NCBI RefSeq assembly: GCF_018873765.1
Contig: NC_057925.1
Location: 34,626,646 to 34,690,645 of the forward strand
Direction: 5' to 3'
DNA length: 64,000 nucleotides
DNA from: Telopea speciosissima
Lineage: Eukaryota; Streptophyta; Magnoliopsida; Proteales; Proteaceae
Part shown: positions 56,523-64,000 of the stretch, piece after piece
How the letters are laid out: every line of letters starts with the position of its first letter
Position numbering within the stretch: position 1 is the stretch's first letter
Notes under the pieces: generated by a model
What the model was told of the DNA's origin: nothing
Seen by the model: the letters and a program-made list of their open reading frames with translations, nothing else
The model's database searches: none
Made by a program: the position numbers and the translations under genes

Positions 56523-57648
56523 ATGGCACCAAAGAGAAGAAGGGGTAGAGACCAAATAGAAGTGCCTCAAGAGAGCCCTACAGCACCAGTGAATGAAGGC
56601 AAACCTCAGATAGAATAAGTACTAGGTGCTATTGGCAACCTAGTGGGGGCATTATAGAACAAAGCTAATCGGGCTGAAGTGACTACTCAAGCTACACCAA
56701 CTGGTGGTAGTAGCAGTAGGAGGGAAGTGATTGAGATTATGGATAAGCATGTCCTTAAGGATTTTAAGAAGCTCCATTCGGCAGCTTTCAAAGGAACAAG
56801 TGCTGATCTAGCTATTGCTACACAGTGGATTAGTGATTTGGAAAAGGTTTATGAGGCGATCAAGTGCACTGATGACAGAAGGTTATGTACGCCACCTTTA
56901 TGCTTCAAGGAGAAGCAGATCAATGGTAGAAAATGACTAAGTCAATATTGGAGGCAAGTGATAGGCAAATCACCTAGGATGGATTCAAGGCAGCTTTTGA
57001 TGTCAAGTATTTTCCGCCTTGTGTGAAGCAAAAGAAGATCTTTGAGTTCATGGATTTGACTCAAGGAAGCCAATTGGTGATGATATGTGAGAGGAAGTTT
57101 GAGGAACTATCTAGGTACGCACCACACATGGTAGGTACTAAGGAGATGAAGGCTCGACAGTTCAAGCAAGGTACTAAGAGTATCTCTCCCATGCAACTGA
57201 AGACATATGCTAAAGTGGTCCACAAATCTCAGATTTATGAGGCCATGGAGAAGAATGCAACAAAAGATGAAGAAGTTGAACCAAAGAAAAAGTTCAAGAA
57301 GAGTTTTGCTGCCCCTACAACAAACAAAGGCAATTGGAAGAAAGTCCACAAGAAGAAGCCCCAATTGACTGCAAGAAGTATGGTAAGAACCACAAGGGTG
57401 ATTGTCTAGTGGGGGCATTCACTTGCTTTAAGTGTAAGGAACCTGGATATCTTGCAAGGAATTGTCCAACATTGAAGGATCAGCTAGAGCGGAACCCACA
57501 AGGAGGTCAAGCCAATCAAAATGCCCAAAATAGGAGAGACACTCAAGGCAACCAGAAGCCAAGAGCCTCTAGAAGGGTTTTCGCAATGACTCAGAAGGAT
57601 GCAAAGGCATCTCCCTCTGTTGTGGCAGGTACAATTACTTTACTTTGA
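56523..57648 (+). pseudogene. Ty3/gypsy gag, frameshifted
   Basis: ATG at 56523 (MAPKRRRGRDQIEVPQES) begins a basic N-terminus. The retrotransposon gag domain follows (LKDFKKLHSAAFKGTSADLA, about 56754) and, after stops and a frame change near 56940-57020, FEFMDLTQGSQLVMICERKF (about 57041). The nucleocapsid knuckle CFKCKEPGYLARNC (about 57424) has Tyr in place of the zinc-binding His. At least three frames are used, so no full Gag is possible. Confidence 0.75.
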
Positions 57649-57779
57649 AAATGTTTATGAATGGATGTTTTATGATGATGATGTTGTGTTGTGGTTTCCC
57701 TATACTAATTGATGAATGATTATGTATGAGTAGGTATGCTGAAATTTTTTGGAATACCTGCTTATGTATATTTGATTTA

Positions 57780-58230
57780 GGATCCACTCATAGTTTTGTA
57801 TAGAGTACCTTTGCTACTAGTTTGAATGTTGTGCCTAAAGTTTTAAATTTCCAGTTGTGTGTGTCTACACCATTTGGAGGAATGATAGAGACAGAATTAG
57901 TTTGTGAATCATGTGATGTAGAGATTATGGATAGAAAATTGACTACATATTTAATTCTGTTAGAAATGAAAGATTTCGATGTCATACTTGGGATGGATTG
58001 GCTAGCAGCATGTCATGCTAGTGTTCTCTGTTTTGAGAAGAGGATGGTTATGAGACCTGTGAAGGAACCAGAATTTAAATTGTTTGAGATGATGATAATA
58101 ACTCCACCGTAAGTGATAATTTCAGCAATACAAGCCCAAAAGTTACTGAGACAAGGATGCCAATGATTTTTAGCTTCAGTTGTTGACACTGAAGTGAGGG
58201 GAGAAGTTCTAACTGATGTACCTATCCCCA
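57780..58230 (+). pseudogene. Ty3/gypsy protease remnant
   Basis: GSTHSF at the expected protease active-site loop (about 57782) is followed by a stop, then by LEMKDFDVILGMDWLAACHA (about 57960), the conserved end of plant Ty3 aspartic proteases. The frame decays near 58110-58240 and no RT follows: the element is cut where LTR-like sequence begins. Confidence 0.7.
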
Positions 58231-59200
58231 GGCCCTACCCGAGTACATGATACATCAGGCCTATGAAATATTTAGGGATGGTTAATGAGTGAAGATATTA
58301 ACAATGGGGTGATTCGGCACTGTTTCAGTAAGAAAGAAAGAAGAATAAAAGAGAGGCCTAGGCTCCTAAACTTAGTTTGAGTGTAAGAAGCCAAGCTTGG
58401 AATTCAATCAGATTGCTCCCAAAATCTAAGGTAAAGAACCCAACCATAGGACCTAATCCTAGTTCTAGGTTAAACTAATGATGACCCTCATCACCTTGAA
58501 TGTCCATGCTTGATTAACACCAATGGGGTTATAGAAACATGCTATGAGCATTCTTTTCATGTCTCACAAATACAACAAAAGAAAGGAAGAGAAAATAAAA
58601 AATCTAGAGGTTAGAGAGAGGGAGAAAAATCTGGAAAATAGAGAAGAGGGAGGAAGAACACTACCTTGAAGTGTGGAGATATTGAATCTTTGAGTTGGAA
58701 CTCCAAAAGTACCAAGGGTTGGAGTGGAACCACGAACGGAGCCAAGTCTCCCTCTCCCCTGCTCTAAGTTATGTTCAAAACAAAAGAGCCAAATGAGTTT
58801 TTAAAACTCGTGGCTCGTTTTAAGTCAAAATTTCTCAAACGGACTCACGAACGGACCCAGGAATCAGGATTCCATTCAAGGATCCGTTCAGTATAAAAAT
58901 GTTGATTTTTGAATTTCACCTGAATGGACCTACCAATGGACCCATTTAAGTGGATCCGTTAGAGGTTCCGCTCGACACTGTCTTGTTTTACTGAGAATGG
59001 ATCCATCGTTAGAATCTGTTCGAGGATCCGTTCGTACTGAAAATGGTCTTTTGGACCTTTTGCTTTGATTTGTCTTCTCCAATGCTTGTTACTCCTTTCC
59101 CTTAGTGTTATCCTCTTGATTTGTGGTGTGTTATGAAAATGTATTATGTGAGGACCTTAATTGATTCAGCCTTCTCAACTATGCTTTTAAATTTAATCAT
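58215..59200. mobile_element. LTR-like segment with GGATCCGTTC inverted words
   Basis: The first 300 bp match the reverse complement of 39271-39605. The middle has a purine-rich stretch (58570-58660). The last part (58840-59040) carries repeated inverted pairs GAACGGA/TCCGTTC and GAATGGATCC/GGATCCGTTC. Orientation is unresolved: the purine stretch followed by ACTACCTTGAAG looks like a minus-strand leader, but the neighbours on both sides are plus-strand elements. No primer site is visible before the next gag. Confidence 0.45.
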
Positions 59201-59233
59201 GCATGTCAATCTATCGATTGTGAACAACCAACC

Positions 59234-60510
59234 ATGGTTAACACCGGTTTGAGGAACCGCTTCCCGCCATGGGATGATGTTGGCGACGCATCGAACACGG
59301 CCTTACCAGTACCTCACCCAATCCAAAATAATGCAGGTGTTGCCGCATTGTTAGGAAACATGATGCGGGCTATGCAACAGGAGCACCATGAGGCGCAACA
59401 AGAGCAGCGCTTGTTCATGTAAACCATGACAACTCAACTGCAAGAACTGGCTAGGGAGAGGCATCTAGTGCCAACCCCGACATCTACAGCTACTACCCCA
59501 CCTGGAACCCCAACTCCGGCCCTTGTTGATACCGGGGTACCCCTAGCACAAGTGGTGCCAATACCACCTCCTACTCCATAAGCTCCACAAGCCCAAGTAG
59601 TGGCTCTGGCTTGGGCTAATGCCTCTAAGCTCTTAGAGAAGTTCCAGAAGCACCGCCCTCCGACCTTCGATCAAATGGCTAATGACTCTCTACTTCCAAC
59701 TCACTGGATCAGGGATCTAGAGAGGATCTTTGAAGTACTCCAATGCAACAATGCGGATAAGATAAGGTGTGCAATGTTCCAATTCCAAGGTGACGCTAAT
59801 GCTTGGTGGCACTCCTCTAAGGAAAACTTTTGGGCTACACACCTTAATGCTACTTGGGCCCAGTTCACAGAGATTTTCCTTGAGAATTACTTTCCTAGGA
59901 ACTTTCATGATAAGAAAGAAGCTGAGTTCATGAGCCTGATCCAAGGGTCTAGAGTGGTCCTTGACTACCAACAGATGTTCGAAGAACTCTTCTACTTTGT
60001 CCCCGAACACTTGAAGCTTGAGTATGTCAAGGCCAGGAGATTTGAGAAGGGACTGAAGCCCAACATCGACACCACTGTAGTACTGCATGAGTACCCTACT
60101 TATGTGTAGATGGTCCAAGCCACCAAGGTGATAGAAGATCGACAGAGGGAGAATTATAGAGCCATACAAGCTAGCAAGAGGCATGACCTCTTTTGATTCC
60201 AAAGGACCTAGCAAGTTCCAGAGGGGATCTTACTCCACTGCATCCCCAATCCAGTACCGCAGACCTGATGTGGCCCAAGCTCCTAAGCAAATGCCAGCAC
60301 CCCACTATGGAACATAGATAGTTAAGTGCTACAACTATCAAGGGACTGGGCACATGGCTAGGGAGTGCCCATAGGCCAAGCCAGGAGGTTCTCCAACTAC
60401 CCTACCTCTTAGAGCACCTCAACCACGGCCAGCCGGTCATGCTCTTCCCCCTCCAACCACTAACCGAACTCAAGGGCATGTATATTCAATCACCAATGAA
60501 GAGGCCTAGG
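59234..60510 (+). pseudogene. Chromovirus gag
   Basis: ATG 59234 opens MVNTGLRNRFPPWDDVGDAS, typical of Tekay-like Gag starts. A TAA at about 59420 and another near 59579 interrupt the same frame. The gag domain is then clear (FDQMANDSLLPTHWIRDLER; about 59669), with WAQFTEIFLENYFPRNF near 59850. The knuckle CYNYQGTGHMAREC (about 60331) has Tyr in place of the second Cys. Confidence 0.8.
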
Positions 60511-60639
60511 CTGACCCCAGCATCATAACAGGCATTGCATGTACTTGACCCTTGGAATACTGCATTCATGTAGGGTTATGTTATTATAATTGTGTGTTGG
60601 TGTCTGTCAGGTAAGATCCTTGTATGTTCACAACCGCTT

Positions 60640-63600
60640 ATATATTATTTGATTCGGGAGTGTCACTCATTTGTATCCCCTTCATTTGCTAAGAAGATGT
60701 AAATCAAACCAAAATAAATGACTCAGAATCTAACAGTCAGTATGTCGATGGGTAGTAAGGTTGAACTCAACTTGATATACAAATCCTGCCCTATACGGAT
60801 ATGTGACCATGGATTAGTAGCATGCTTGATAGGGCTGGAGATTAGAGATTTTGACATAATTTTGGGTATGGATTGGTTGTCCACTTACGGGGCCAATTTC
60901 ATTTGTGCGGAGAGGAAGATCTTGTTTAAACTAGAGGAGGGCGTAGAGTTTGTGTTCAAGGGAAATAGGTGGGAGAAACATAAGAAAACCATCATCTCCG
61001 GTCTATAAGTTCAAAAATTGTTAGAGGAAGGATGTTAGTGTTACCTGGCATCACTGGTAGATACCGAAGCAAAGGTCATACCACTGGAAGAAATTAGTGT
61101 AGTGAAGGAGTTCCTAGACGTCTTTCCGGAGACTTGACACGGTTGCCACCAGTCCGTGAGAAGAAATTCATGATAGACCTGACACCAGGTGGTACCCTAG
61201 TGTCAAAGGCCCCTTATAGGATGGCACCTACTGAGTTAAAGGAGTTACAGGTACAGCTTCAAGACTTGTTGAAGAAGGGCTTCATTAGACCCAGTGTATC
61301 TCCATGGGGAGCACCAATACTTTTTGTAAAGAAGAAGGATGGTAGTATGAGGATGTGCATAGACTACTGTGAGCACAACAAGTTGACGATCAAGAACTGG
61401 TACCCTCTGCCCAGGATCGATGACTTGTTTGATCAATTACAAGGTGCCAAAGTATTCTCAAAGATTGACCTTTGATCATGGTACCATCAGCTAAAGATCA
61501 AGGATAGCAATATTAGCAAGATAGTCTTCAGATCTCGCCATGGTCACTATGAATTCTTGGTCATGTCCTTCCGATTGACCAATGCCCCGGCCGCCTTCAT
61601 GGAGTTGCTGAACTGGGTATTCCATGATGTGTTGGATAAGTATATCATCGTCTTCATTGATGACATCCTGATCTACTCCAAGAGTGAAGAGGAGGATGTC
61701 GACCATCTTCGTTTGGTACTACAATGCTTAAGGCATAAGCAATTGTATGCCAAGTTTAGTGAATGTGACTTATGGCTACATCAAGTAGCATTCCTGGGAC
61801 ACCTTGTCTCTGCCAAGGGTATTAAAGTTGATCCTTGCAAAGTGAAGTCGGTAGTTGATTGGGAGACATCCAAGAATGTGGCTGATATTCATAGTTTCTT
61901 GGGCCTAGCTGGTTACTACAGGAATATCATTGAGAACTCCTCGAGGATTTCGGCCCCGATGACATAACGAACTCATAAGGGAGTAAAGTTTGAGTGGTCT
62001 GATAGCTGTGAGAAGAGCTTCCAAGAGTTGAAGCAGAGGTTGATTTCTGCTCCAGTACTTACCATCCCTAATGGTTCTGGAGGGATGGTAATCTACAGTA
62101 ATGCATCCAAGATGGGATTGGGTTGTGTTCTGATGCAAGATGCGAAGGTGGTGACCTATGGTTCCTGACAATTGAAAGGTTATGAGAAGAATTACCCAAC
62201 CCATGACCTAGAACTTGCAGTTGTTGTTTTCGCTCTGAAAATCTGGCGACATTATTTGTATGGTGAGAAGAGCAAAATCTACAATGACCACAAGGGCCTC
62301 AAGTACTTCTTCCCACAGAAGGAGCTCAATATGAGACAATGACACTGGTTGGAGTTGATGAAATACTACGACTGCACCATCCATTACCACCATGGTAAAG
62401 CCAACGTAGTAGCAGATATGCTGAGCTGGAAGTTACAAACATTATCACTAGCATAATTGGCTGTCAGTGAAGAACTTATTAAGGAAACAAGAAGGATGGA
62501 TATGGAGTTAGTGGTGGGAGGTGTCACTCTATCCTTAGTAGCCCTAGCAGTACAACCTTCCTTGTTGGGAAGGATCCAGTTAGCTTAGGCGGCCGAAGAA
62601 GAACTTTAAAAGGTCATTGAAGCTATTCGGGAAGACACATAGCGGGATCTGAACTTCACATTGACTGAGGGTGGTGTCCTCATGTTTAGGGATTGACTAT
62701 GTGTCCCTAATGATATACAGTTGAAGAAGGAAGTGTTGTCAGAAGCCCATGACTCCCCCTATTCAATCCATCCAGGAAGTACAAAAATTTACAAGGACTT
62801 GAAAGGACACTACTGGTAGAGTAGAATGAAGAGGGATGTGGCCAAATACGTGGCAAGATCTATTATTTGTCAGCAAGTGAAAGCGGATAGGCAGTGACCT
62901 CATGGTTTGTTATAGTCCTTGCCAGTTCCAGAGTGGAAGTGGGAGTACATTACTATGGACTTCATCACCAGGTTGCCCCGTACACTGAGGGGTGTTGATA
63001 CTATATGGGTTATTATGGATTGATTGATGAAGACAATCCGCTTTATCCCTATGAATATTACCTACTCGATGGACAAGCTGACCTGCCTATACATTGATAA
63101 TATGGTCCGCTTACACGGAGTCTCAGTGAGCATCATCTCTGACTGAGATCCCAGATTTACATCCAAGTTCTGGGGTGGCTTCCGAAATGCCATGGGCACA
63201 TTGCTGAGCTTTAGTATAGCTTTTTACCCTCAGACAGATGGACAGTCGAAGAGGACTATACAAACATTGGAAGATATGCTCTGAGCATGTGCCATAGACA
63301 TGCAAGGTAGCTGGTATGAGCATGTCTCACTAATCGAGTTTACATACAATAACAGTTACCAAGCTACAATGGGAATGACAACATTTGAAGCTTAATATGT
63401 GAAGAAGTGCCGAACAGCTTTATATTGGGCCAAGGTGGTGAACGGCGTATTCTTGGTCCTGAATTAATCCAAGCAACATGTGAGAAGGTGGACTTGATTC
63501 GTGAGCGTATTAAGGCAGTGCAGTCCAGGCAGAAGGGTTATGTGGATCTTTGGTGAAAGGACTTGGAATTTACTACCGGAGGCAAAGTGTTTCTCAAGGT

Positions 63601-63999
63601 GTCACCCAAAAGGGGTGAAGCGATTCAGCAAGAAGGGCAAGCTGAGTCTAAGGTTCATTGGACCTTATGAGAGCCTCACAAGGATTGGGCCGGTGGCATA
63701 TCAATTGGAACTTCCTCCATCCTTGGAAGGTGTGCATGATGTATTTCACGTATCCATGTTGCAGAAGTACGTTCATGACCTGGACCATGTTCTGTCACAA
63801 GAACCACCGGAGCTCGCAGCTAAGATGTCTTACAAGGAGCAACCTGAGAAGATTCTGGACAGCAAGATTGTCCACCTTCGTAATTGGCCTATCTACTATG
63901 TGAAAGTAAAGTGGTATAACCACACAGAAGAAGAAGCATCTTGGGAGACTGAAGTGGAGACGCAGGCAAAGTATCCCTCTCTCTTCGACTTACAAGGTA
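60640..63999 (+). pseudogene. Chromovirus pol with chromodomain, running off the window
   Basis: Protease ends with DFDIILGMDWLSTYGANF (about 60850). RT has [20 protein letters not shown] (about 61270), the palm motif [12 protein letters not shown] (about 61655) and a stop at about 61473. RNase H is FEWSDSCEKSFQEL through [20 protein letters not shown] (62000-62260). The integrase zinc region is HPGSTKIYKDLKGHYW ... CQQVKADRQ (62770-62895), and core residues lie in [18 protein letters not shown] and YPQTDGQSKRTIQ (62950-63260). A C-terminal chromodomain, IVHLRNWPIYYVKVKWYNHT to SWETEVETQAKYPSLF, ends at the window edge. It identifies a chromovirus, most like Tekay. More than ten stops, mostly TGA/TAG, but the frame is largely kept. 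Confidence 0.88.
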
Positions 64000-64000
64000 T

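Overview
The window is nuclear DNA of a flowering plant. The evidence is a decayed insertion of plastid DNA (the 3' end of ycf2 plus ycf15), several LTR retrotransposon lineages known only from plants (a Sirevirus-type Ty1/copia element, a Tat-lineage Ty3/gypsy element with two RNase H domains and an antisense gene, Tekay-like chromoviruses), and small PIF/Harbinger- and hAT-like elements. I cannot name the species. No complete host protein gene is supported; about nine tenths of the window reads as transposon or transposon debris.

Layout. 1-3474: a 3.46-kb PIF/Harbinger-like non-autonomous element holding a tRNA-like gene. 3473-4524: an hAT-like element beside it; then a short MITE. 4870-6440: the plastid insertion. 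6650-7690: a repeat fragment and a broken unknown reading frame (minus). 7579-15109: a minus-strand Tekay-like element, reduced to an LTR (with an internal 1.5-kb duplication and a solo LTR of another family) and a gag/protease scrap. 15110-24456: a Sirevirus inserted into that scrap, itself broken in reverse transcriptase by another LTR. 24457-28017: debris and a second minus-strand Tekay-like LTR. 28018-39270: an almost full-length but mutated Tat-lineage element on the minus strand, with a plus-strand intron-containing gene between pol and the 3' LTR. 39271-44400: sparse sequence with LTR and hAT fragments and one promoter-like site. 44400-45963: the 5' end of another Tat-type element. 45964-53220: a plus-strand LTR split by a compact, young-looking copia element (46443-51076). 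53221-58230: leader, promoter, gag and protease of a truncated Ty3 element. 58215-64000: an LTR-like segment followed by gag-pol-chromodomain of a plus-strand Tekay-like chromovirus that runs off the window.

Most pol genes carry in-frame stops and frameshifts, so the window reads as a layered graveyard. The youngest insertion appears to be the copia element at 46.4-51.1 kb, whose two LTRs differ at only about five positions by eye.

The most interesting structure is not a gene. LTRs of at least three unrelated families each carry several copies of a family-specific short hairpin or palindrome. Comparing copies within a family shows paired changes on both arms (for example CACTGGGC/GCCCAGTG against CTCTGGGC/GCCCAGAG), as if the ability to pair, not the sequence, is kept. 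Palindromes are already known from maize Sirevirus LTRs; their recurrence in Ty3 LTRs here is the point I would follow up.
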